Source of the DNA: Polyangiaceae bacterium
Lineage (GTDB): Bacteria; Myxococcota_A; Polyangia; Polyangiales; Polyangiaceae
DNA: 64,000 nt
Reading direction: 5' to 3'
Assembly: GCA_020633235.1 (NCBI GenBank)
Contig: JACKEA010000001.1
Span: 1,178,001 to 1,242,000 of the forward strand
The notes under the pieces are model-generated. The model was not told where the DNA came from. It did no database searches and saw nothing but the letters and a program-made list of their open reading frames with translations. The position numbers and the translations under genes were made by a program. Each line of letters starts with the position of its first letter. Positions within the stretch are counted from its first letter, which is position 1. This document shows positions 1 through 7,014 of this stretch, piece by piece.

Positions 1-1825
1 AGCCACGGAGCACTTCGGGCTCTCCGCGTTCGCTGGGGGTGCGCCGGGCGCGCTCGGCCTGGTCCTCGATGGAATCGAGGAACTGAACGTACTCCGCGAT
101 GGTGACCGGGAAGCGCCCGATGGCGAAGCCCGGGAGCTCCTGCTCGGCGAGCCGCCCCGCGCGATCGGCTGCCAGAAACGGGCCTCCAGGGATCACCACG
201 AAGCCGTCCGGTATCGCGGGCGCGTCGGCCAGCACCAGCTCGTGGCGCACGGCGCGTTTCACCAACAACGGGTAGCGCACGCCAGTTTCGGCCACGACGA
301 CGTAGGAGCCGGCTTCCAGCAACGTCGGTTCGGGCCCGACGTCGATTGGCGCCTCGGTCGCGAGCAGTGGACCGCGTGGCTCGTAGCGGGCGACGCGAAC
401 GCGACCCGAGGCCCGCACGCAGAGCTCACCCCGGTTCGCGAGCTCGAGAACGAGGGCGCCGTCGTCGTAGCTCCGCGCCAGATCGAGGAGCTGCGCCATC
501 TGCTCTTCGTCGCCATCGACCTCTGCGACGCGGAACTGCCGGAAGTAGAGATCCGCGAGGGCTTGCCGCGCGGGCGCGTAGTCGCCAACGTGACTCAGGG
601 CGCGGGTCAGCTCGGTTTCGGCCCGGGCCAGGGCGCGGGCCGCGTTGGACGATAGCGAGCGAGCGCGCGCCGCACGGCTCCAGGCGCCGGCCTTCTCCTC
701 CGCCCCCTTCCACGGGGGCAGCTCCGCCAGCTCCTCGTCCGCGGCTTGCCGCTCTTGTCTCGCTTCGCGATCCAGCGCTTCGAAGTCGGCCAGCGCGGAC
801 AGTGCGCGCTCGGTGCAGCTCGCGGCCTCGCGTTCGCTCTCCTGTCGCGCCCGCTCTCCGTCCAGGAACTCGTCCACCGCCGCGGCGATGACGCGCGCAC
901 GGCCGGGGCGATAGCGAGCTTCCGGCGACAGGCAGGCGAGCACCAGTGCATCGAAGGCCGTGGGCGCGCCTGCGCCCCGCCGGCTGGGAGGAACTTCCAC
1001 GTTCTGCCGTCGTCGCGCGAACACCGAGCGCACGTCCTTGCCCGGAAATGGCCGGCTGCCTGCCAAGATCTCGTACAGCATGACACCCAAGGAAAAGACG
1101 TCGGCGCGACCGTCGACGTCGTTGCCCAGCGCCTGCTCCGGAGCCATGTAGCAGGGCGTGCCGGCCACTCGCGGGGCTTCCGCGCTGCGGCTCACGCTGC
1201 TGCCCTCCAGCACCGTCGCGATACCCCAATCCACGACGTACACCTCGCCGAACTCTCCCAGCACCACGTTCTCGGGCTTCAGGTCGCGATGCACCACGCC
1301 GCGGTTGTGGGCGTAGTCCACGGCCAGACAAACCTGGCGGAAGATGGCCAGCGTCTGCGCCAGGGGCAGGCGCGCGTCGCTCGCTTCGAGGGCGTCGCGC
1401 AGCGTGCGGCCGTGGACCACGCGCATGGTGTAGTAGGGTCGGCCGTCTCCGTCGGCGTCCAAGTCGTAGAGCGGCACGATGGCAGGGTGCTCGAGCTGCG
1501 CGCAGATCTGCGCTTCGGCGATGAGCAAGGCCGCGCGGTGGTCGTCGGCGTCCAAGAGCAGCGCCTTCTTGGCGACGCTGCGGCCCAAGACGCAGTCGAA
1601 CACCTCGTCGACTTGGCCCATGCCGCCCTCGCCGAGCACGCCAACGCGCCGGTAGCGACGCTTTGGGGTCGAGGGTGTCGATTCGGCGTCGTCGCTGCGT
1701 TCGCGGATGCCGCTGACCGTGGGCACCGAGTCGCGCACGTCGATGGTGGGCGCGTCGCGCACGCGCAGCGTGTGCGCGACCTCCGCGGGGGAGTATGCCC
1801 GCTTCGGATCCTTGCCCTCTCCCAT
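1..1825 (-). CDS. Ser/Thr protein kinase with C-terminal formylglycine-generating-enzyme-like domain (partial at window edge)
   Basis: The open frame runs off the left edge, so the C-terminus is missing; 608 codons are visible. Start ATG at 1825. Kinase domain about residues 60-330: glycine loop GEGGMGQV, invariant Lys K87 in SVAKK, catalytic loop HRDLKPEN (D171) and DWG (D189) in place of DFG. An Ala/Glu/Arg-rich helical region follows (about 330-480), then a short beta-rich stretch, and from about residue 545 the start of a sulfatase-modifying/FGE-like fold (GGPFLA, RFPVTIAEYVQF). Kinase-FGE fusions are common in myxobacteria; the second domain is often non-catalytic or oxidoreductase-like, and its active site lies outside the window. 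Probably cytoplasmic: no transmembrane segment is seen between kinase and FGE parts. Substrate unknown. Confidence 0.9.
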   Translation of the reverse strand, partial: MGEGKDPKRAYSPAEVAHTLRVRDAPTIDVRDSVPTVSGIRERSDDAESTPSTPKRRYRRVGVLGEGGMGQVDEVFDCVLGRSVAKKALLLDADDHRAALLIAEAQICAQLEHPAIVPLYDLDADGDGRPYYTMRVVHGRTLRDALEASDARLPLAQTLAIFRQVCLAVDYAHNRGVVHRDLKPENVVLGEFGEVYVVDWGIATVLEGSSVSRSAEAPRVAGTPCYMAPEQALGNDVDGRADVFSLGVMLYEILAGSRPFPGKDVRSVFARRRQNVEVPPSRRGAGAPTAFDALVLACLSPEARYRPGRARVIAAAVDEFLDGERARQESEREAASCTERALSALADFEALDREARQERQAADEELAELPPWKGAEEKAGAWSRAARARSLSSNAARALARAETELTRALSHVGDYAPARQALADLYFRQFRVAEVDGDEEQMAQLLDLARSYDDGALVLELANRGELCVRASGRVRVARYEPRGPLLATEAPIDVGPEPTLLEAGSYVVVAETGVRYPLLVKRAVRHELVLADAPAIPDGFVVIPGGPFLAADRAGRLAEQELPGFAIGRFPVTIAEYVQFLDSIEDQAERARRTPSERGEPEVLRG

Positions 1826-1929
1826 CGATGCGATGTTAGATCCGAGAGCAAACGGGTGGGCAGAAAGAGGGTGTGGCCGGGTATTGGATCCCGACGTCTC
1901 GGACTGCCTGCGCGGAAAAGGAGAAGGAA

Positions 1930-2175
1930 ATGCCGGACGAACGTGACATCTTGGACGAGCGAGACGACGACGCCAGGGACGATGCGGGCCTCTCCAGGCG
2001 GCTTCAACGAGTGCTGGTCATCCAGCAGAAGGTCACCCGCCGGCTCAACGCCATCGCTTCCGTGTGGAATGCCCCGGGACCCCCGGATGCTCCTCGGCTG
2101 CTGGCGGACCTCATCAGCGAAGCGCAGGCCGCCATCGCGGTAGCGGAGGACCTGCAGCGGCAGACCCGTTCGTGA
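1930..2175 (+). CDS. small hypothetical protein, acidic N-terminus
   Basis: 81 codons. The ATG at 1930 is preceded by a strong purine-rich ribosome binding site (AAGGAGAAGG), which favours it over an in-frame upstream start at 1873. The protein starts with an Asp/Glu/Arg-rich stretch (PDERDILDERDDDARDD) followed by a predicted helical region (LSRRLQRVLVIQQKVTRRL) and an Ala-rich C-terminal helix. No family recognised. It diverges from the kinase at 1825 and converges on the VOC gene, from which it is separated by a strong hairpin. Codon usage is like the neighbours, so it is probably real but of unknown function. Confidence 0.6.
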   Translation: MPDERDILDERDDDARDDAGLSRRLQRVLVIQQKVTRRLNAIASVWNAPGPPDAPRLLADLISEAQAAIAVAEDLQRQTRS

Positions 2176-2181
2176 TCGTTT

Positions 2182-2213
2182 CCGTCGGGATCCGCTTCGG
2201 CGGATCCCGACGG
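2182..2213. terminator. strong hairpin with UUCG tetraloop between convergent genes
   Basis: Perfect 14-bp inverted repeat CCGTCGGGATCCGC / its complement around a TTCG loop, between the stop at 2175 and the convergent stop at 2215. UUCG loops are exceptionally stable in RNA. There is no T-run on either side, so it is either a T-poor bidirectional terminator or a 3'-end-protecting stem. Confidence 0.65.
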
Positions 2214-2214
2214 C

Positions 2215-2685
2215 TCATGTGCGTTCGAAGGCTTCGATCACGTCGGGCGGTGCCTGCACCAGCTCGATGAGGACGCCTTCCCCGCCGATGGGGCTCTGCT
2301 CGTTGCCCTTCGGATGAATGAAGCACACCTCGTGACCGGCGGCCCCGGCTCGGATGCCGCCGGGGGTGAAGCGAACGCCCTGCTCTTCGAGCCACGCGAC
2401 GGCGGCCCTGAGGTCGTCGACCCAGAGTCCGACGTGGTTCAGGGGCGGCTCGTGCACGCGCGGCTTCTTGCTGGCATCGATCGGTTGCATCAGGTCGACT
2501 TCCACGCGAAACGCGCCGCGTCCCGCTACCGTGATGTCCTCGTCCACGTTCTCTTTTTCGCTCTGGTAGCTGCCCGTTGGGGTGAGCCCGAGGGTATCCA
2601 CCCACAGCTTCCGCAAGCGCTGCTTATCGCTGCTTCCCACGGCAATTTGCTGCAGGCCCAGCACACGAAACGGTCTCTGTCCCAT
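2215..2685 (-). CDS. VOC-superfamily protein (glyoxalase/methylmalonyl-CoA-epimerase-like)
   Basis: 156 aa with two babbab VOC modules. The second half (LNHVGLWVDD, then an HPKG segment and GVLIELVQ) resembles methylmalonyl-CoA epimerases, which invert the alpha-carbon of methylmalonyl-CoA in a metal-dependent reaction. Expected metal ligands: a Glu in VEVDLMQP, His in NHVGLW and Glu in LIELVQ are present, but the first-strand His usually found in the D-H-I motif is Gln here (GLQQIAV). meaB lies about 6 kb away, which is suggestive only. Alternatives are lactoylglutathione lyase or another dioxygenase-fold lyase. Family assignment is firm; reaction is inference. The upstream gene at 2692 has the same direction, 6 bp away. 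Confidence 0.8.
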   Translation of the reverse strand: MGQRPFRVLGLQQIAVGSSDKQRLRKLWVDTLGLTPTGSYQSEKENVDEDITVAGRGAFRVEVDLMQPIDASKKPRVHEPPLNHVGLWVDDLRAAVAWLEEQGVRFTPGGIRAGAAGHEVCFIHPKGNEQSPIGGEGVLIELVQAPPDVIEAFERT

Positions 2686-2691
2686 CTGTCC

Positions 2692-3342
2692 TCAGGGCGC
2701 GCGAACCTGCACGCCGAGCTCGGCCTCCAGGTTCGAATGGATCGAACGCAGGATGCCCGTGGTGATTCCCGCGTGGGCGTAGATGCCCAGCGCCTTGGCG
2801 ACGTCGAACTGGGGTCCGGCCGCTAGGTGAAAGACGACGTCCTTCTTGTACTCGGGATCGTTCGTTTGCCAGAGCGGATTGCCGGAGCCTCCTTCGAGCT
2901 CGGCGCCGATGGCCGGCTCGATGAACACTTTGAACGCGCTGTCGCTCATGGTGTACACGCGCGTTCCGGCACCCACGATGATCACCTGGTTGGTATTGGT
3001 CTCCGACTCCTTCGCCAGACCGAAGCGTCCCCAGAGGTAGGGCTCCAAGCTCCCCAGCGGCGCGAAGGAAAGCGCCGTGTCCAAGGCGAACGGTGCGGCG
3101 TGGCCGCAGAACTTCTGCTGGTCGTTCGGCGCCTTCGCGAGATCCGGTTCGCTACAGTACGGCGACTGATCGTATCGAAAGATCATTCGGTAGCCGCCCA
3201 CCACCCCGACCCTCAGCCCGAACTGACCGCCGTGGCCGAAGGAACGATCCTCGGGTCCGGGCTCGTCGCTCTTGTGGGCGGGCTCGGCTCGGGCCCAGCC
3301 GGTGGACAGCATCAGGGCGGCGGCGATGATCCAGGCACGCAT
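2692..3342 (-). CDS. predicted secreted outer-membrane beta-barrel-like protein
   Basis: 216 aa with a clear Sec signal peptide (MRAWIIAAALMLSTGWARA, cleavage after ARA). The mature part alternates polar and aromatic residues in short strands typical of small outer-membrane barrels (for example FGLRVGVVGGYRMIF, SLEPYLWGRFGLA, KVFIEPAIGAELEG) but does not end in an aromatic residue. Two cysteines (SPYC, KFCG) could form a loop disulfide. No named family recognised. It sits 6 bp upstream of the VOC gene and downstream of the aconitase-like gene, all on the minus strand, so they may be co-transcribed. Confidence 0.75.
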   Translation of the reverse strand: MRAWIIAAALMLSTGWARAEPAHKSDEPGPEDRSFGHGGQFGLRVGVVGGYRMIFRYDQSPYCSEPDLAKAPNDQQKFCGHAAPFALDTALSFAPLGSLEPYLWGRFGLAKESETNTNQVIIVGAGTRVYTMSDSAFKVFIEPAIGAELEGGSGNPLWQTNDPEYKKDVVFHLAAGPQFDVAKALGIYAHAGITTGILRSIHSNLEAELGVQVRAP

Positions 3343-3378
3343 GGCGTGGACCAGGATAGAACACCCCCGCCGGTCGCG

Positions 3379-5169
3379 TCAGCTCTTCGCCTTGCCGGGT
3401 GCCGCCGGGGATTTGGCGGTGCCCTGGGCGGTCCACTGCCGTTCGGCGTCCACGGCCTGCCAAGCGAGAGGCACGCTGGTCTTGCCGGCGGAAGCGGTGA
3501 ACGGCTCCTTGCCGTCCCACTTCTCCGCCGCCGGCAGCTCCAGAGTCTTCTCGCCCCCCAGCTTGGTCAGGCTCTCGGCGTCCGTGGTGGCAGCCAAAAT
3601 GCCGAGCCCCGCGAACAGCGGCACCAGGCCGCTCGGGATGTATTCAGCGATCACCGCACGCAGGTTCTCACCCAGGGAGGCGGCGTGACGCGCGGCCCAG
3701 CGCACTGAGTCGAGCGTGGGCAGTACCATGGCGCTGGGCTCCGAGGGCGTCGTGCGGGCGTCGACGACCGCAAGCTTGGCGGACTTCTTCCAGCCCTCGG
3801 GCTTGGGCTGCTTGGCTGGCGGCGCCTTGGTGCCTTCCAGCTCCCCCTTGGCCTTGCCCTTCCCCTTACGCAGGATGAGCACGTCGTCCGTGGGCAGGGT
3901 GCGGGGCACGGTGATGCGTACGGGGCGCTTGAATGAGCGCGGGTCCCCGAGCTGACCGGAGGCGACGGCGTAGGCGATCGTTTCGGCGGAGGCGACGACG
4001 AAGCGTCGGTCGCTCGGCGAGCCGGGCTCGGGATCGAAGGTGCGGAGCGACAGCCCGCCGGCCGTGGGGGGGTACAGCTCACCGGTCACCAACCGATGGT
4101 CGGGTTCGATCAGCCGCGCGCCCGTCGCTATCAAGTCCACCAGGGCGCCGGAGTTCGCCAGCACCTCGAGGGCCTGGCGCGAAGGCGGTGCGAGCAAGAA
4201 GTCCAGCCGAGGCGGCACCCGTTTGCTCTTGAGCAGCGCGGCGGCGGCCAGCAAGTCCCGGAGGGACGCGCCGGAGTCCCCGCCGAGCACGACCTGATAG
4301 ACGGGCTTGCCCGCGAGCTCGCGGACCTGACGCACCTCGCCGTCCTCGTCCATGACCAGGGGATCCACCGCGGACAGATCCACGCTGATGACGTCGTCGC
4401 AGGGAGCGCCGGCGTCCGGCAGCAAGCTGCGGTGTGCCTTCGAGCGCCGCTGATCCCGCAGGTAGACCTCGGTCTTTTCGTCGCTGACGAAGACGGCCGC
4501 AGCGGCGCCCAGCTGCGGCGCCAGGGCGCACAGCACGGCGCGGTCGGGAACCGAGAGCAATCGCGCGCTGGGCCCTGCGAACTCGATGACAACCGGCGCT
4601 TGGTGCTCGCGGTCCACCTTCTGGATGATGTCGCCGAGGCCTCGCCGAATCAGCTCCAACGCTACGTCGCGCACGCAGACGAAAGGTCGAACACGTCCCG
4701 AGAGGAGCACCTGGACGCTGCGCGCGGGTCGCACCCATAGGGTACCGTGCAAGAGCGCGTCCGCGAGCTGCGACGGCGATGCCAGCAGAGTGAGCATGCC
4801 GGAGCCGCCCACCGAGGCGAGGCGGGGCTCGTCCGTGACGGCCAAGCGCGCCGGGCTCGCGAAGCGTTCCAGATGGACCGCGGCGGGAAAGCCGATGCCC
4901 GGCCGTGCGATGAGCACGTTGTTCTGCAACACGGCTCTCGACACGCGTTCGGGAGCGCTGAGGCCGGGTTCGGCACCGTCAGAGGTGACACAACGCGTGT
5001 CGTAGGCGACCGCCACCTCCACGGCGGACTTCTTCAGTCCATGGTCCAGCGCCTCCGCCAGTACACGGTTGGGTTCCCTCGCAAGGATCACCTGATCGAC
5101 CTTCACCCGAACGAGCTCGCCTTTGAGCTCCGGATCGTCGGCACGACCAGCAAGAACCTTTTGTGTCAT
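3379..5169 (-). CDS. aconitase-superfamily protein lacking Fe-S cysteines (probable pseudoenzyme)
   Basis: 596 aa from the ATG at 5169, chosen because the aconitase homology begins there (MTQKVLAG, then GELVRVKVDQ); in-frame ATGs at 5202 and 5343 are possible. The order of blocks follows bacterial aconitases: AVHLERFA (about 98-104), VCVRDVALELIRRGL (165-179), VIEFAGPSARLLSVPDRA (194-211), EKTEVYL (231-237), and a swivel-like domain (VIAEYIPSGLVPLFAGLGIL, 505-524). Key positions are changed: SDSHT becomes TDEPR (112-116), the first cluster Cys in GSCTNG becomes Asp298, the CxxC pair becomes His358 and Val361, and the catalytic SRE of the swivel is absent. A Lys/Pro-rich linker lies at 433-462. 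Aconitase function is therefore unlikely; an RNA-binding or structural role is speculation. Confidence 0.8.
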   Translation of the reverse strand: MTQKVLAGRADDPELKGELVRVKVDQVILAREPNRVLAEALDHGLKKSAVEVAVAYDTRCVTSDGAEPGLSAPERVSRAVLQNNVLIARPGIGFPAAVHLERFASPARLAVTDEPRLASVGGSGMLTLLASPSQLADALLHGTLWVRPARSVQVLLSGRVRPFVCVRDVALELIRRGLGDIIQKVDREHQAPVVIEFAGPSARLLSVPDRAVLCALAPQLGAAAAVFVSDEKTEVYLRDQRRSKAHRSLLPDAGAPCDDVISVDLSAVDPLVMDEDGEVRQVRELAGKPVYQVVLGGDSGASLRDLLAAAALLKSKRVPPRLDFLLAPPSRQALEVLANSGALVDLIATGARLIEPDHRLVTGELYPPTAGGLSLRTFDPEPGSPSDRRFVVASAETIAYAVASGQLGDPRSFKRPVRITVPRTLPTDDVLILRKGKGKAKGELEGTKAPPAKQPKPEGWKKSAKLAVVDARTTPSEPSAMVLPTLDSVRWAARHAASLGENLRAVIAEYIPSGLVPLFAGLGILAATTDAESLTKLGGEKTLELPAAEKWDGKEPFTASAGKTSVPLAWQAVDAERQWTAQGTAKSPAAPGKAKS

Positions 5170-5534
5170 TGTGCGGGGCGGGTCCCCCGCTCGCGCACGC
5201 ATCGGGCTTTCGCTGCCTACCTGAAGCGGTTGTGAAAGAAACTCCCGAGACCGCGCGCCCCGGGAGGAACGCGAAGGTAGCCGCTCGGCATCCGGAGGGT
5301 CAAGGACGTCAGAGGGCAGATCTCCTTGGAGCAAATCCCCCAACCGGCTCCAGGGCGCAACCCCAAGAGGAAGAAAAACCCGGCCAGGCGACCTCTTGGC
5401 CGGTGTTTCGTTCGTAACTTGCCGTTATGTATGGAAGTTTCGGTCTGCTCGGAATCCCTGCGGCGACCCCCGCGGTGCAGCCGACGCCGCAGAAACGTTC
5501 ACCCGCCGGACCAAAGCAGATACGCTACCGCATC
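5170..5534. other. divergent intergenic region
   Basis: 365 bp between the divergent aconitase-like and roadblock genes. It holds a bidirectional terminator-like hairpin (5375-5408) and a relatively AT-rich stretch (5405-5450) that probably contains the promoter for the roadblock-aroQ-acc run. Longer open frames cross it on both strands but lack homology or signal peptides and look like chance high-GC frames. Confidence 0.5.
5375..5408. terminator. bidirectional intrinsic terminator-like hairpin
   Basis: A 7-bp perfect core (CCGGCCA / TGGCCGG, 10-nt loop), extended by AAAA C on one side and GTGTTT on the other with one mismatch. Read on the minus strand it gives a GC stem followed by GGGTTTTTCTTCC, a textbook rho-independent terminator. 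No annotated gene ends here. Confidence 0.6.
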
Positions 5535-5894
5535 ATGTTCAAGGAGGCGCTCCAGGGCGTAGTCGAGGGTACGGATGGCGGCGTCGCCGGCCTGCTGATG
5601 GATTTCGAGGGCATCCCCCTGGAGAGCTTTTCGCGCGAAGAATCCGTGTTCGACATCGAGGCCGTGGGTGCCGAGGTCAGCGTGGTGGTCAAGGCGATCC
5701 AACGCGCGACGGAAATGTTGGAAGCGGGCGACACGAAAGAGGTCGCGTTCAAGAGCGCGAAGATGATCACGTTGATTCGCGTGATCAACGAGAATTACTT
5801 CATCGCGCTCACGCTCTCGCCCGAAGGTAACCTCGGCAAAGGGCGTTTCATGCTCCGAGTCGCGGCACCGCGGCTCGCCGAAGAGCTCGGCTGA
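5535..5894 (+). CDS. roadblock/LC7 domain protein (MglB-like)
   Basis: 119 aa from the ATG at 5535; upstream in-frame sequence from 5427 is low-complexity and not part of the fold. A single roadblock/LC7 domain: GVVEGTDGGVAGLLMDFEGI, VFDIEAVGAEVSVVVKAI, FIALTLSPEGNLGKGRFML. Such proteins dimerise and bind Ras-like GTPases; in myxobacteria MglB is the GAP for the polarity GTPase MglA. No MglA-like GTPase gene is nearby. The position directly upstream of aroQ-accB-accC is a gene order I recall from other myxobacteria, so this is probably the housekeeping paralogue rather than mglB itself. Confidence 0.85.
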   Translation: MFKEALQGVVEGTDGGVAGLLMDFEGIPLESFSREESVFDIEAVGAEVSVVVKAIQRATEMLEAGDTKEVAFKSAKMITLIRVINENYFIALTLSPEGNLGKGRFMLRVAAPRLAEELG

Positions 5895-5997
5895 GACCCG
5901 AACCGTGGCGCGAGCTCGACCGCGACGCGGTGCAGCCGCCACTGCGCCTAGAAGCCGCTCTCCGCGTGCCGCGGGGTCGCGTCGGCGGCCCGCCGTC

Positions 5998-6456
5998 GTG
6001 GCGCTGACGCGCGTCTTGGTGCTGAGTGGTCCCAACCTCGACCGGCTCGGGCGGCGAGAGCCGGAGATCTACGGGACCACCACGCTGGCGGAGATCCATG
6101 ACAAGCTCGCGACGCTCGCTAAGGAGGTCGAAGCCGAAGTGGTGTGCCGCCAGAGCAACCACGAGGGGCTCCTGATCGACTGGATCAACGCCGCCGCAGA
6201 CGAGGGTTTTGGGGGGCTGCTGCTGAACCCGGGCGCGCTGACGCACACTTCGTACGCGCTGTACGACTCGATTCGCGGAGCCGGGCTGCCGGTGGTGGAG
6301 GTCCACGTCTCGAACCCCGACGCACGGGAGCCGTTCCGACGGCGATCGCGCGTGGCGCCCGCGTGTCTCGGACGAGTGGCTGGTTTCGGGGCCGAGTCCT
6401 ATCTGCTCGCGCTGCGCGCACTTCTGGGCGCCATCGCCGCTGCGAAAAAAGGGTGA
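5998..6456 (+). CDS. aroQ: type II 3-dehydroquinate dehydratase
   Basis: 152 aa from GTG 5998; an in-frame GTG at 5905 would add an Arg/Ala-rich extension not typical of the family (usually 145-150 aa). Catalyses trans-dehydration of 3-dehydroquinate to 3-dehydroshikimate in the shikimate pathway. Visible motifs: LSGPNLDRLGRREPEIYG with the catalytic Arg and Tyr, QSNHEG, NPGALTHTS, and the substrate-binding EVHVSN-AREPFR block followed by GFGAESYLLALRAL. All catalytic residues (Asn, Arg, Tyr, Glu, His) appear present. It follows the roadblock gene and precedes accB by 75 bp on the same strand. Confidence 0.95.
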   Translation: MALTRVLVLSGPNLDRLGRREPEIYGTTTLAEIHDKLATLAKEVEAEVVCRQSNHEGLLIDWINAAADEGFGGLLLNPGALTHTSYALYDSIRGAGLPVVEVHVSNPDAREPFRRRSRVAPACLGRVAGFGAESYLLALRALLGAIAAAKKG

Positions 6457-6531
6457 TCTGCGAAGGCGATTTCGCGTTGTGGCCCGTCATCGCGCTCTGT
6501 TAGCTTGGCGCCCCTCGTCGGGGGTGGACGG

Positions 6532-7002
6532 ATGGCCGCGATGGAAATCTCGCTCAAGCAGCTCAAGAGCCTGCTCAACACTCTGGAAGACGGAAACGTC
6601 TCGGAGTTCGAATACCAAGACGACAAGTTCCGGCTGAAGCTCACGCTCGGCGCTGGGGCTCCTACCGTGATCGCGGCTCCGGCTGCGGCCGCGCCGGCGC
6701 GGGCCGTGGCCGCGGCGGCGCCTGCGGCCTCGGCACAGGACGCGGAGGAGGCGGATCCCAGCGTGGTGTTCGTCAGCTCGCCCTTCGTGGGGACTTTCTA
6801 TCGTGCTCCCTCGCCGGAAGCGGACGCGTTCGTCGAGGTCGGCGGCCAGGTGCGCAAGGGACAGACCCTGTGCATCGTGGAAGCCATGAAGCTGATGAAC
6901 GAGATCGAGGCCGAGTACCCGGGGACCATCTTGGAGGTCTTGGTGGAGAACGGCGAGAGCGTGGAGTTCGGTCAGAAGCTCTTCAAGATGAAGAAGAGCT
7001 GA
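6532..7002 (+). CDS. accB: biotin carboxyl carrier protein of acetyl-CoA carboxylase
   Basis: 156 aa from ATG 6532 (ATG 6541 is an equally good start, MEISLKQLKSL). The N-terminal helical segment resembles E. coli BCCP; a flexible Ala/Pro linker (about residues 45-75) precedes the biotinyl domain. The biotin-accepting lysine is in EAMKLMNEI (about K120). It carries carboxybiotin between AccC and a carboxyltransferase, which is not encoded in this window. The stop is 12 bp before accC, so the two are surely translated from one mRNA. Confidence 0.95.
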   Translation: MAAMEISLKQLKSLLNTLEDGNVSEFEYQDDKFRLKLTLGAGAPTVIAAPAAAAPARAVAAAAPAASAQDAEEADPSVVFVSSPFVGTFYRAPSPEADAFVEVGGQVRKGQTLCIVEAMKLMNEIEAEYPGTILEVLVENGESVEFGQKLFKMKKS

Positions 7003-7014
7003 GCCCGGGCGGCA

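Noticed and set aside
746..2143. 465-codon plus-strand open frame opposite the kinase
   Set aside because: Antisense of the kinase with HRDLKPEN and DWG on the minus strand; no homology.
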